Source: Steromphala cineraria (Eukaryota > Mollusca > Gastropoda > Trochida > Trochidae). From it: 64,000 nucleotides of DNA. Below are positions 47,295 to 59,559 of the stretch, one piece after another (position 1 is the first letter of the stretch; every line of letters begins with the position of its first letter). The notes under the pieces were generated by a model. The model was not told where the DNA came from. It saw nothing but the letters and a program-made list of their open reading frames with translations, and did not search any database. Made by a program: the position numbers and the translations under genes. The stretch lies in contig OU744724.1 of assembly GCA_916613615.1 (NCBI GenBank), positions 44,618,662-44,682,661 of the forward strand, written 5' to 3'.

Positions 47295-50200
47295 ATTTAT
47301 TCAAGTCAATCAGTCGTCTCCATTTCTATCCAAAGAAATGTTCTTATGACAAGAATAGAACAGATCTATATGAGCTCCCTGTGTGGGGCGAGAATTATCC
47401 ACTTATCATAAACGAAATTGTAAATGTCCATTAAAATCTATATACATCAATAAATAAAAAATTGTGATATTTTAGTGCCAGGGCCGCGAATCTCTCTTAT
47501 CGTAAGTCAATGTACGTTACTCGCGGTTCAGTTTGAATTAAGTAATACTTAGTAAGTAAAACGTTTTGTTTCAATAACCTGAATTTTAATTGACGCTGGT
47601 TAGTTCAATTCAGAACATCAAATCACAGACTTTCCATTGAAACGGGTCGTTGGTCCGGCAGTGGAAGTTGTAATAGAACTTGCTAATTGTATATCATTTG
47701 TCTGAGACGAACTCCACTTTCTATCATATTGTCCAGTACTTGAGCGCCAATTTCTTCCGGAATCTTTCTTTAAACACCCCAGTATTGAAAAAAAGAAGTT
47801 AATTTGATTATTTCCAACTTAATAATGAAGGGGCCAAATTATCAAAACCAGACTTTGTACAATACTTAAATGTAATGAAGTGCTGAATGCTCTCTGTGTC
47901 ACTACATGTGATTTTCGAGAATACAATTTTTTAAACAAGATATTGTGTTGCTGCACTTATAACCAGTACCTTTATCAACATATCAACATCTTAAATCCTG
48001 TTACAATACATAGAATAAATTCTGCAACATTATGTGTTTTGCAACTTGTTTAGTTTGATTTATACAGCTGATGTACCAAAATTTGTTACATTACTTGCAA
48101 AATTAGTGCAATATCATGTGACTAGATGTTCACAGAAGAGCGATTTCAATCGACAGTCCAAACTTAAGATTTTTTGAGGAGATAAAGAAAACTCATGTTT
48201 CAGTCGTTTACGTTGATATGAAAGTCGTGTTCATATTAGAAAACGTTTGGCCTGGGTTTGTGGGACACTGTGGTACAAAATGTGGTACAATGTGTTGAAC
48301 CTTTGTTCAGCAGTTCAGTTCACAACACAAGTACCTTAGTACTTTTTTCTTATTATTTGATTCACATGTTTTATGAATAAATTCAAAAATACACAATCTC
48401 AATTGAACAAATATGACAATTACATTTGAATAATTGAAGTGAACACACGTATGTTTAATACGCAGAAAGACCAACTGTAAATGTTTTTATGAATCATTTC
48501 AGAATAACTGTACATGTACCATGCTGTTGGTTTTCTGAGTAAAGATTGAATTTGATACTGAACCTTCGATAAATGAATAATGAATAATGAATATAGGGTA
48601 GAAAAGGTGACTAAGCGTTATATCTCCTTAACGATCGACAGATGGCATGGGTTGTCATTATCAAACAATGTAAGCAAACGTTAAGACACGTTGTGATCCA
48701 CGTTTGCATCGTGAGCGTGAGTTGGGGACCTACCATTGCAGAAAGTTGAAAAACCGCATTTTTCTCTAAGGAAAGAAATGTCCGAATTTCAATATTTAAA
48801 TAAACACAAAACGCAACATTAAACTCAAAACCACCTATTACACACAAAAATATCACCTATTCATTGACTGAGGAAATGTTTAGTTCATTGCTTTAATTAT
48901 TTTCTATAATGCACAAATCGAATGCTACCCTCAAGGGCAAAGCGCTTTACCCTGAGTTATCTAAAATATTTTTATTTTGTCAACACATTATAGTAGTGTC
49001 AGAGTTATCAATGAGTTTTCGTAAGCCAAAATCGTAAATTTGAATTGCAATTTTCATTCTATAACTTTCCTGTATTTTTAAAATTTGATATTAAAAATGA
49101 AGTTATAAAATCAAAATATAGGATTTGTGTTTCATTTAGAAACATATATACTTTCTTTGATTTTTAATGATTGTTTGATATTCATCATATATTTTGGTTT
49201 ATCCCTAAACAATTAAGACGATAGGCCGTATCTGCAAGCCCGGCAGAGATTTTTGTAAAATGTTAAAATTGTCTTTCAAACCAATCAATTGTTTTATTTC
49301 TTTCATATAGTCACTGGTTTCTGATGATAAATGAGTTAAGTTGTCAAGACCCCAATAGTTCTTACCAATTCGTATATAGTAATCATGTAAGTTTTTGGAT
49401 AAGAATTTCGAAAATATAAGTCCATGACATATAAAAACATATTTTGTCATTCTTTGCATACTGAACCTAGGTTTTTATTATTTAATTAGTTTTCATTTGG
49501 GTGCCTGTGAACTGCATTGCACTTTTATAAAACTTTTCTTTTATGGTAATGGCTTATTATAGGTGTTTGACATACTACATTTGTGTGTCTTTTCGCATGG
49601 GGCACTTTGCCCCAAACTAAGGGGCAAAGTGCACAGCCTTTGTCGAAATAAAGTTTCGTTAATATCTCTTTATTCAGGCGTGGTAGGTTAAAAAGCATTT
49701 GCAACACAATAGTTTATCTGATGAGAATAAGAGACATGCTGCAAGTTGCATTCTTAACATCATAATATGCCCAGAAAACATGTTTATATGTTAGGGGCCG
49801 CGCTTTGCCCTGCTCTTCACTACTCAACATACAATGTCACACAATGTCCTCGTGTCTAATGTAAATAATCTAATAATTTAGATAATCATATCTGATATCA
49901 TGCAAGTATGGAAACGCAATATGTTCGGGTTTTTATTTTCAATATCGCGAATTTCCAAAGGTCTACATATCAGCGCTTCAGTGAACCGAATATAGCATTG
50001 ATCAGAATCAGCTACTGCCAACACTTCTCAATGTAAACAAGAAAAGCCTTTAAAAAAGGCATGGTTGATGCCACAGATGAAGGTTGTGATTAGTCGACCA
50101 ATTTGGGTGATAAGTGAACAGTAACAACACTGGGTACCAGCACTAATATTAGCATGAGTATTGATCAATCAATCAAAGTTAATTTCACAAAATTAATTTT

Positions 50201-50514
50201 TATCAACATGAGTTTATGAAATTTTGTTTAAATTTTTTTATCAACGAGTGTTGGTATATTTTATATCAAAAGACACGAGGGTGATATTCTATTTATCAGT
50301 CACCCTTTTCACATCTCAGAGAAAGAATTTACATCTCTGAACACAACTATACTAGGTTTTCAAGACAGTGGGACAGCGTTGACAATAACAGGATATTGTG
50401 CAAAATGTACTGCCAAAACGATATCTCCTAGGCGCCATCACTTGATCTCTCAGAAGCCATGATGGTTAATTATTAACAGGACTATTACAGATACTAAAAA
50501 ACAAAATACTCTCC
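47295..50514. other. A+T-rich noncoding DNA after the duplication
   Basis: No gene was recognised. Short minus-strand frames at 48611-48856 and 49205-49459 have no domain. A perfect 12-bp hairpin lies at 49602-49632. Confidence 0.45.
49602..49632. repeat. Perfect hairpin GCACTTTGCCCC / GGGGCAAAGTGC
   Basis: Two 12-bp perfect arms surround a 7-base loop (AAACTAA). Related words (GGGCAAAGCGC near 48937; GCGCTTTGCCC near 49800) occur in the neighbourhood. Confidence 0.9.
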
Positions 50515-50590
50515 GATCATCTGAGATTCGATCCCGGATCCTTATGATCCGAAGTTGAAAGCGTTATCCACTGAGTAAGCAGGCCTGATA
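50515..50590 (-). mobile_element. tRNA-Arg(TCG)-like SINE or tRNA pseudogene
   Basis: On the minus strand TTACTCAGTGGATAACGC resembles the D-arm and A-box, CAACTTCGGATCATAAGG resembles the anticodon arm of an animal tRNA-Arg with a TCG anticodon, and CCGGGATCGAATCTCAG is the T-arm and B-box. Anticodon-stem pairing is poor and the acceptor stem was not found, so it is not a functional tRNA. No SINE tail was identified. Confidence 0.6.
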
Positions 50591-51769
50591 GCTAAAGTTT
50601 GGAACCAACGATATATATATGTCATATTCTAAATATAGCAAGCGTCATTTTTAGTAGCTCTGGCGATAAATACATGTTTGCAACGTAATCATTTAGTGAC
50701 ATCGTTAATTAATTTATATTATTGAATGCAAAATAATGCTCTTATCTAGAACAAATGTAGACTCTTCTTCATATGAAGTTATTTTTGATTGACTCTGTTA
50801 ACATTTATCAGCGTCTTGAATATGAAATATCATTACTCTTTTAATATAACATTTAAAGTGAAATCATATTCCACAGTTTAATGTGCCAAATATTTCGTAT
50901 TACCCACATGGTGACGTAATGCATTTTTTTGCTACAACTCTGTTCATTGGTCATTTGATTTGGATACAGCACATGTGATTGGCGCGGCTTCCTTTTGAAA
51001 ATATCAACAGTAATATAAGGTTGATGCCTTTGGGCATCAACCAATAACATTAAAGGAACAGTCCTATCTTTTTTATTGAACAAAATTCAAGGGGAAGGAT
51101 CAAGTAAAGGAGTATGCTCTGTTTAAATTAACTCCTATTACGGAGATCAACATACGGCGGGATAAAATGTAATGATTATAGCTTTTGGTCCGTCCATCTG
51201 TTTCAGGAGAAGATCTCAAAAACTGTACTTTCTATCTCAACGAAACTTGGTACATGTATACTAACCAGTGAATATATGACTGGTCGTGATCTTAACATCA
51301 AACGTAACAATATCACAGAACAAATAACGACTTTCAGAAAAAGTTTTCCACTCAGTTAGATAAATCATTTGACGATGTAACACTATTAAAGGGACCACTC
51401 GATTGGCTTTCATCCGCCATCTTGGAGTGTTAGCATTGCGAGAAAACAAATGTGCTGTATTATGCTAATTCATTAACTAAATTAAGAAATAACTTCTTGA
51501 TTGAAAGGAGAGGAGCATATTTACAAATAATTCACAATACAAGTTATCAGTTACGATAACGTTTTGTCATAGTAATGCATTCCACGATCGTTGCTTACAT
51601 GATTGGCTTCATTTCAGTGACGATGTTTTCATTTGTTAACAGGAAAGTCCTCCTGAATGTCGTTTCCACAAAACATACCTCGCTCGAATGGTCACTTTAA
51701 GCGTTTGGTGTAAAAAAGATATCCACATCAATGGTAATTAAACAATTTTTAGGCGGTATTTCAGTTGAA
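50591..51769. other. Noncoding DNA
   Basis: 51180-51250 contains GGTCCGTCCATCTG and CGAAACTTGGTACATG, wording I associate with invertebrate repeats, but no boundary can be set. Two short minus frames (50853-51083 and 51261-51449) have no domain. Confidence 0.4.
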
Positions 51770-51900
51770 ATAATGATGCGCCACGCTGCATAGTCTGTTT
51801 ATTACGTCACACCTGCGCGAGGTTTATGGCCATTAGCCCAGGTGGGTTTATCACAGCCGATAATTACGCTGTCCAAATGAACGGCTAATTGAAGGTGTTA
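51770..51900. promoter_or_regulatory. Motif-dense G+C-richer island, possible enhancer
   Basis: Within about 130 bases are TTTATTAC, TTTATGGCC, TAATTA, a TCACACCTG T-box or E-box-type word, a CATTAGCCCAGGTGGG segment and AGGTGTTAATTG. There is no open frame of note. The combination resembles developmental enhancer sequence, but short motifs occur by chance, so this remains a hypothesis. Confidence 0.3.
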
Positions 51901-52302
51901 ATTGAACAATTTAACAAAAATCATGCCCAGTTCTTGTAGAAAAATCTTTGAACGAAAATGGTGAAGTGATTTAGTCGTGGTTAGCAGTTGCTTAACGAAA
52001 CTTGGTGTAAGAATCGAACATTACGTGTAAAAATGTGTGCGTTTTGGGGGTTTAAACTTCTAAATATTAATGGCTGTTGTTATGGAAACGCAACTTAAAA
52101 TTTCGTTTCCGGAGCAAATGTCCAAAACTGAAAGACCTACATGAAGCTTAACGTAACTTGGATAAGTGTTGTCAAAAACAATGAAAGCTACATTGTGAAA
52201 TAATCAGTATCTTGTGTAGATTACATTTATCCGTAGCAGTGTCTTTGTATTTGTAGCTTTTAACAAATTACCACACCAGAAACAGGAGTTTCATATTTTA
52301 AA
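51901..52302. other. Noncoding DNA
   Basis: No gene or repeat was recognised. Confidence 0.45.
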
Positions 52303-52425
52303 AGTACTCCCAATGGCGGGGGATATAGAAGATCTATCTGCTTGTTTCTTTTGCAGAACATTTCAATCCAAATTCGGACACCGCTGTGGAAATGCTTACG
52401 TTCGCCTGTTTGGCAAATTATTTTA
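52303..52425. repeat. Dispersed repeat, copy 1 (partner at 53821)
   Basis: About 120 bp is shared with 53821-53950 in the same orientation: CCCAATGGCGGGGGATATAG, then ATCTGCTTGTTTCTTTTGCA, then ACATTTCAATCCAAATTCGG and GAAATGCTTACGTTCG. Both copies are open on the minus strand with similar readings (ERKHFH.G.RIW), so a decayed coding origin is possible, but no family is recognised. Confidence 0.75.
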
Positions 52426-53239
52426 AGTCGAAATTCACTACCAAAGATTGCTAGAGGAGAGGAGAGGATTTGATGGTGTTTCCACTTCCTTTCATAATCA
52501 ATTTGAAGTAATTTTCTAGTCCATGTCACTTTCAAAGTACAACATTAGCATAAATATTAATCATTCCAAGGCAACCCTCAGCAACTGCCGTACAGGCGAC
52601 TGCTCGTGTAATCTTATTCTCAAAAGAAAACAAAATAAAAAGCCATTTAGTTTAATGTTAATTTAATGTTGAGCAGTTATTTTATTATACCAATATTTGC
52701 TAGTGGAGTCACTATTACTTCACTATAAATTCAGAAGCGGGGGTTATGGGCGAAATAGCGACCTCAAAAAGTATAAGAGTCACTAGTATTGACAAAGCAG
52801 CTTATACAATATGCGTCATTAGATTCACTGATGAAAGTCTAAAGGTTGTTATGATTTGTTTTAAATTCTGTCGCATTTTAAGATGTTGGTTGAATTGATC
52901 ACTGCAATTAAAGTATTATATATACTGAGGAAAATAAAATAATTACATACATGTATAAGGTTGGTTTATACGTTATTATATTAATAATCATTCAGTAAAC
53001 GTCAATTAGATTTATTATTAGTTTTCTGTTTCAGTTTTTAATCCTATTTCAGATGATTAAAGCATTTAAAAACTGATGAGACAAGTTCAAAGGGCATGCA
53101 GTAACCAAAAATTGTCACAATGATGGTGTTATTTATTCTACAGTAAGGTTAATATGTATTTTCAATGTTCTATTCTCGAACATTTCTTTTCAATTTATCA
53201 CCTAAAAAAGGTTTGAAAAATACCCGTTTAACAAGCATT
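52426..53239. other. A+T-rich noncoding DNA
   Basis: No gene or known repeat was recognised. AAGCGGGGGTTATGGGCG near 52736 resembles the reverse of CCCCATAACCCCCG near 53530. Confidence 0.4.
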
Positions 53240-53320
53240 TGTCTGACGTCACTGTCGCAGAAGCACAGTTGACAAGCTGCTCAGCTATGAACCCGAGGTT
53301 CGATTCCCAGCAAGGACAAA
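53240..53320 (+). mobile_element. tRNA-derived SINE head
   Basis: AGAAGCACAGTTGACAAGCT resembles an A-box and D-arm, and GAGGTTCGATTCCCAGC is a canonical B-box about 40 bases later. The stems are degenerate, and the body and tail are not defined. Confidence 0.5.
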
Positions 53321-53820
53321 AAGATTTGTAAAAAATGTCTAAGATATTTTACTCTGGTGTGATATCTGATATCGTGCGGGTAATTTAAGATAACAGATTG
53401 ATATCCTACTATAAGTTGTGCAGTTACATAAAATCAAGAATCTCGAAATAACGACACCGTGTTGTGTATGGCGATATATCAGCCTCTAGCTTGGTGTTAT
53501 GCAACGAGCCGAGCGAGAGACTGATGTATCCCCATAACCCCCGTGTCTGTATGGTATAACGAATTTACCTTATCGAATGTTTAAACAAAACGCATATAAT
53601 GTGAAAATCAGGTCAGGTCTGAAGTTAACATTTCTATTTCTACAACTTCCCGTATCCATACAACTTCTGATTTGTCATAATTAATCTTCAGCCCAGAAAC
53701 ATCTCGGCAAATATATCGATAATAATGATGGATATGATTATAACCTCAGTTGATAAAGATGATATATTGCAAAAGTGTATGGTTTACTTCTCTTCTGGAA
53801 AGAAATATAAAAAAAATCAA

Positions 53821-53950
53821 AATATTCCCAATAGCGGGGGATATGGAAGACCCATCTGCTTGTTTCTTTTTGCAGCACGTTTCAAGCCAAATTCGGTCAC
53901 CCCTGTGAAAATGCTTACGTTCGACTGTTTCTGTTTTTGGCAATTGTCAC
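53821..53950. repeat. Dispersed repeat, copy 2
   Basis: Partner of 52303-52425. Here it runs directly into the CACGTG-rich cluster (CACGTTCAAAACCACGTG at about 53948), so both may belong to one larger element. Confidence 0.75.
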
Positions 53951-54275
53951 GTTCAAAACCACGTGAAACTCTGTGTGAATGCTTTCATCAATGTTAGACT
54001 GTGAATCACTGTGATATATTTTGTTATTTCTCTCTTCGTCACGTTTCAAGGTAAAGTCGCGTGCAACTTTGACAGATTACACTTGGTTATTTCTTTTTGC
54101 AACACATTTCAAAACACGTGTAACTCTGTGTGGATTATTTTTACCTGTGAATCGCTGTGATCTATCTGGTTAGTTCACTCTTCGTCAAGGTAAAAACACG
54201 TGTAACTCAAAATGATTATATTATTTTCTCGTGTTGCAACAGGATTCAAGGTAAAACACGTGCACGTCTGTGTTA
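53946..54275 (+). repeat. CACGTG-rich imperfect repeats, forward set
   Basis: About five degenerate units combine a CACGTTTCAAGG-like word, a short spacer, CACGTG and AACTCTGTGTG. Unit spacing is irregular (about 50-100 bases). Confidence 0.7.
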
Positions 54276-54984
54276 AAATCTACCTTTCGTCATGTCTTGA
54301 TCACCGACCTATGCTGTGTTCAAGTTAGATGAACCCTCGCGCCTGCGAAACGTGAACACATGTGTCTCATATATAGGGGATAGCGGGGTCAATATTAACA
54401 CGGGGTAATTGTAACAAGGGCTATTACTTCAAAAGTTCACGTTCAAGTTTAACTTTTGAGAATTATTCCTCATGCTTTCCTGTTGATCAGCGATAGGGTG
54501 TTAAATTTCTCCAATAATAGATAAATAGTCAAAAATAGTTTTCATAAACAATAAGAAATCGTTTGTTATGATAACATGATTTAGCAATAACATTGGGATT
54601 CTTTTGAGTCCAAGCCGTTAATCAAAGACTTATCTTTGCTTTCGAGAAGTAATTACAGTTAACGCTGACATTTTTGTACAAGACCATTTAAACTGAGTTT
54701 GCTTTTTAATTAATGAATTTGAAGGTTCATAGTGGTGTATCTAGTGACTAAACTTGAACTCGTTATAAGGTTTGATCAATTGGCTTGAAAGAATGGAAAG
54801 CCAAAATTTCAACTTATAAATTCGAAGATGTGAACGTTATAAATGAATGAAATGTTCTACTTAATTGATGTTCTATCACGTCATAAGATTATCTTTAATA
54901 AAACGTTTTTCTTGTAAGTCAACCTTTGCTGGTGAAAAGACGTGGAGTGTTTACTTTTTTCATTTTGCATTTAACCATCCCAAA

Positions 54985-55280
54985 AGATTTGCAAGTGATT
55001 TGAGCTTTAAACGTGACTCAAATCGTCCCATTCACACAGAGTTGCACGTGATTTGAGCTTGAAACGTGCATCGAAAATTATAATAAAATCTTCGAATTCA
55101 CATGTTGGGTGTTTAACGTTTTCCTTTGTATTTAAACATGCCAAAAGATTTGCACGTGATTTGAGCTTGAAACGTGACTCAAATCTTCCCATTCACACAG
55201 AGTTGCACGTGAATTTGCTTGAAGGGATTCTCAAACAGAAATAATCAAATGAAAGCATTCACGTGAATATTCACGTGCAA
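54985..55280 (-). repeat. CACGTG-rich imperfect repeats, inverted set
   Basis: The units read CACACAGAGTTGCACGTG and TTTGAGCTTGAAACGTG, the reverse complement of the forward set at 53946-54275. The block around 54975-55050 is repeated at about 55140-55220 (period about 167 bp). The two sets lie about 700 bases apart in inverted orientation. Confidence 0.75.
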
Positions 55281-55950
55281 TTTGACATGTTAAAATGAAA
55301 ATGTTTTGCTATGCTTTTATTCAATCAGTTGAATCTTATCGGTATAGTTAGGCATAAGGAAGAAAAATAGTTTTCATAGCTGGATTGAATACATTTGCAT
55401 TACTTGTGTTCCTCCGTCATATAAACAATTCATCAGTCTGAGTAACATGATATAAAAGCTCCAAAACGAGGTCGCTACCGGGAAGAACTATTATCCCAAA
55501 AGGTAATTTCTCATTCAAGAGGGCTCAAAGCAGAACAGATGTTAATCACACTGAACATTCATGAAAACATGATATCAGTTAATATATTCTAATTTGATAG
55601 TTTAAATTATTCGTTATCGAAAGTTGGATATTAGGTCATCCAAGATGGCCTTCTCGCGTTCAAAACACTTTAAAACTTGATCAATTAACAAGTTTATGCC
55701 TGAAGGTTACTAAGTGCGATCTACCCATCTAATGCTAGTACCTACATGTGTTGTTATTATTGATGACTGGCCAGACATCCAGATCTACACTAGCCTTACT
55801 CCTACAAATAAGTCTAGTAACTTAGCCAGGAACCTAGCGTCACCCCCATCGTCATTAATTCTTTATCACCTACTAGAAGGTTTTATGAAGAATGAAGAGA
55901 TAAAACGAACATAATCATGACAAATGCCAAGACTGTTAAAATTTAAAGTA
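55281..55950. other. Noncoding DNA
   Basis: A 66-codon plus-strand frame at 55714-55914 has no domain. Nothing else was recognised. Confidence 0.4.
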
Positions 55951-56114
55951 GTCTGTCATCCAGTTCCTGGAGCAAAAATATTCAATCGACGACCAACCCA
56001 GTCCATAAAAGTATAGCAAGTCTAGATTGCTCAGCTTCAGTTAAATCATCTTTTGAACTCCTTTTTTATGAAACATGATTTTCTTTAAATATTGAAAAAG
56101 TACTTCAGAGACTT
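55951..56114. repeat. Dispersed repeat, copy 2 (partner at 33085)
   Basis: Same orientation as copy 1, with small deletions relative to it (the GTTGAAGTTAACGC part is absent here). Confidence 0.8.
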
Positions 56115-56599
56115 TCGGTTTCACATGACGCGAATCCATTTCCCTATACCTCAATGATTAAAAGGTGTTTAATTAAAAGGCCGCTAGAGTAGATTTTGTT
56201 TGATATTTGATAATGTATACTACAACTGCTTAATTACCTTTTTTTTAAACACAGTTCGAAGTGGTAATGTTTTTGTGGGCCTAGTTTTGTACAAATTGAA
56301 TGTTTAGTGTAAAATAACCTTAAATGGCATACATAAGTCATTTCTCCGCAAGTTGTATCTGTTATCATTTCCACTTTAAAAGAAGAAAAATTCAGAAATA
56401 TGTTTCCATTCTTAATACCAGTTATGTGTTCCGCCCTTTCTTTCTGTCTTTTGCGATTTTAATCAATATCGCGACAGAAAAAGTTGTCGATATCCGAAGC
56501 TGAGAGCAGAAAATTATTTTCAAAAATAAAAAGAATTGAAGGGCTCTTTATCTTTTTAAAATATGTCTTCTTTTGAGATAATTATTGAGTAACAAATAT
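56115..56599. other. A+T-rich noncoding DNA
   Basis: No gene or repeat was recognised. Confidence 0.45.
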
Positions 56600-56963
56600 T
56601 TAAAGGGGCAGTAGCACGTTTTTAGGGGGAATATAAGGTGATGTCAGGAAAATGAAAATAAATGGTTTCAATCTTTAGACAATGTATACAAACTAAATGG
56701 AGCAGGAATAAATCAAATATACAATTTAAAGTTAAGCCATGCGATTCCTTTTCTTACACAAAATGAATTAAAGGTGTTCACACAAAAATGGCTGCCAATG
56801 GATTTTATGTGAATCCTCATACTTTGTTCTCTGACTACGGATGATTGGTTTGTGTTATGAGATTAATGATAATATCAAAGTAATACATTTAGCATTAACT
56901 TATAGTTATCAGTGAAAAATTGAAAATATAAAATTGTCAAAAAACGTGCTACTGCCCCTTTAA
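56600..56963 (-). mobile_element. TTAA-flanked MITE, copy 5 (complete, reverse orientation)
   Basis: It begins TTAAAGGGGCAGTAGCACG and ends CGTGCTACTGCCCCTTTAA with TTAA at both borders. It is in the same orientation as the copy at 29889. Confidence 0.92.
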
Positions 56964-57319
56964 AGGAAATTGATGGTCTTATATACGTGTTAAGAAGAGA
57001 CAAAGAGACGTTAAAATGAAAATATCTCAAACGACTCGTTTCCTTTCTTAAATCATTTCTGAAGACGTGCCATTGATGTAAGATTCACAAGTTACAATAC
57101 AAACTCAACTTCATAACATGCTTTAAAGCCCAGCTACATGAAATATTAACCTTTATCCTACCTTATGTGAGGATCTTGATGTCTGATTGGTCCACGTGAC
57201 CCTTGATACATACTGATATCACCCTCGTGAGCGGGGTGATGAATTATTTATTCCCCGCCACAAAAAGCGCGGGCAGATTGAGTGTCTTGAAAGGTACAAT
57301 GTATGTTACCTCGAACACA

Positions 57320-57370
57320 TTAAAGGGGCAGTAGCACGTTTTTAGGGGGAATATAAGATGATGTTAGGAA
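57320..57370 (-). mobile_element. TTAA MITE, copy 6 (one end only)
   Basis: TTAAAGGGGCAGTAGCACG and the following GGGGGAATATAAGATGATGT are present, then family similarity stops. The first 40 or so bases are almost identical to the start of the copy at 56600, about 700 bases away, so a local copying or deletion event is likely. Confidence 0.85.
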
Positions 57371-59559
57371 CTATCTAAATGGTAAATATCTGTTATGTGT
57401 TGTTATGAAATACTGGTTTCTAATTTACGAATGAAAGCTTCCTGAAAAGTACACCCTGAATAATTTCATATAGCAAGTTTTACTTTTCAGGAAAAGTAGA
57501 AAGTAAATGAAAAGTAAATTCTAATAAAATAATATTTTCCAGAATGTTAATGTTTTCTATTCGTTGAATATAAACATACGTCATCAAAAAAGATTTAACA
57601 ATAAAATGATACCTTTAAACTGCTTACTTCGATAAAATGCCTAGAGCTTTAATTAAGATATCTGAATGAGAAATAAATGAGGTTTTCGTGACATAAATAT
57701 AGACTTTAAGAAAATAATATTTACACGTAAATTTCGTTTTTTTAAGTTTTTTTTAATACACGTTTTGTGACGTAAATCCATATCGATCTAAACGTGAGAG
57801 AAACAACCGAGAAAGAAATGACTCATGCATTACGTTTATGTCCAATCAGATTACATTTAGGTACTGTCACGCACCAATACTTTGTAAATATTTGTCATGA
57901 CAAGATAATTCATATCCCTTCATATAAATAACAAGGTTCATGGTTTCAATATATATCAATATTCATTATGCCAACCAATGGTGCAAATTTCGTATAATGA
58001 ATACAATATACATGCACCAAAAAGCACTTGACAGTTCTAATACAACGACCCGAACTCAGGTAACCAACTATATAAGTTATCTGCTTAGTATGTACAGATT
58101 CAGATTAAAAGGTTTGTTCTAATTATAAAATACAGGAAGGAATTAATGCAACCTATCATAGAATGTGTAGAAACAACGATATCAGCAACATTGAAAAACT
58201 GGATACATCCTGAAAATGGCAGCATTAACACCTACAGTGTATACTGACCTAAACTAAACGTTGACAAACCCAAAAAGTTGAGATATCATTTGCCCCGTGT
58301 TTGGTATTCATAAATGTATCTAAAAAAACTTCCAACAAATAGTTACCATTTGAGCAATCTTTAAAGTTTTAAATTCTACTTGTGTGTTCTTTTAAGAAGA
58401 ATACTTTAGAGTATTTACAGTGATCTGCAATCAACAATCAGAGATATTAGGCGGAAGTTACTAAATGATATCAAATCGTCGGTTGTGCACAATGTGAACA
58501 CTGTTGATTGTTGAAAACGACAGTCTTTGCAGTTTTTGAAACTTAACCTAAATTATTCTCTATTAAGGCAGTTTTAAAATTTTGAAAAAGTTCATCACCT
58601 TTTTTAGGTCCTTCAAGTAACGTTCCTCTACTGGGGAATTTCCTACCAAAGCCACACAATCACACAATAACGAATTGTATTATTCCTGCACCATCAGACA
58701 TCATGTTATTTCTTTTTTTACCCCAGTAATGTTTCAAACACAAATTCTCAAACCACGAAACTCTAGTTTCAGTATTTGATCTCAAAATGTCATTAAGTAT
58801 GTTCTTCGAATACATATTTAACCCCGCGTTCAAAACAAATTGTTTTTGTAGTCATCAAGTGTTCCCATAATGGCTTTAAGTGGCATATTATATTGCATCA
58901 CAAGAACGTTAGAGTGAGTACACATGTCCACAATACAATTTTATAGATAGGTATATCAAGTTAATATCAAAAGTAATTAAGAAAAATCATCATCCTACTA
59001 TTGCATCTAAACATCAATGCATCCTTTTAGGGGCATATAACAATAGCATACTGAGATAATTCGTGCGTATAACTTCTAAAAGGACAAATTTATGTCAAAC
59101 TTTTAGAATATTAAATACATAATGAAAAAACTTATCTAAATGCAAATAAAATTGTTAAAGTATACATATAATTACTTTTAAATTAGTCCGGTGGAAACAT
59201 ATTGGTGAGGATGTTATCATTATGAGTATAGGTATAAAACTCAAAATGTAATATGAAGTTTTATCATACAGTATTTTTGTACTTTACAGGCCCTACACAA
59301 GAAAAATATGCTAGAAAACAAATATCTTAATCAACAAATAAGTGGGATAAGGAGTATCAAACAATCTTGTTGATTTGTTGAGAATGTGGATAACTCTATA
59401 CAAACTACACTAATCATTTTTGAAAAAATGTGTGACTCAATATCCTTTCGGCCTTTTTTGCAAATATGAAAGACAAAGCATCAAGTGATGAAACTGCGCA
59501 ACAGACGAATGTTCAACATGGTGAATTGTCGTCAGTCGTTTCGACTCAGATCATGACTC
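57371..59559. other. A+T-rich noncoding DNA
   Basis: An inverted repeat with 11-bp arms (CCTGAAAAGTA / TACTTTTCAGG) lies at about 57442-57492. No gene, RNA or known repeat was recognised otherwise. Confidence 0.45.
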
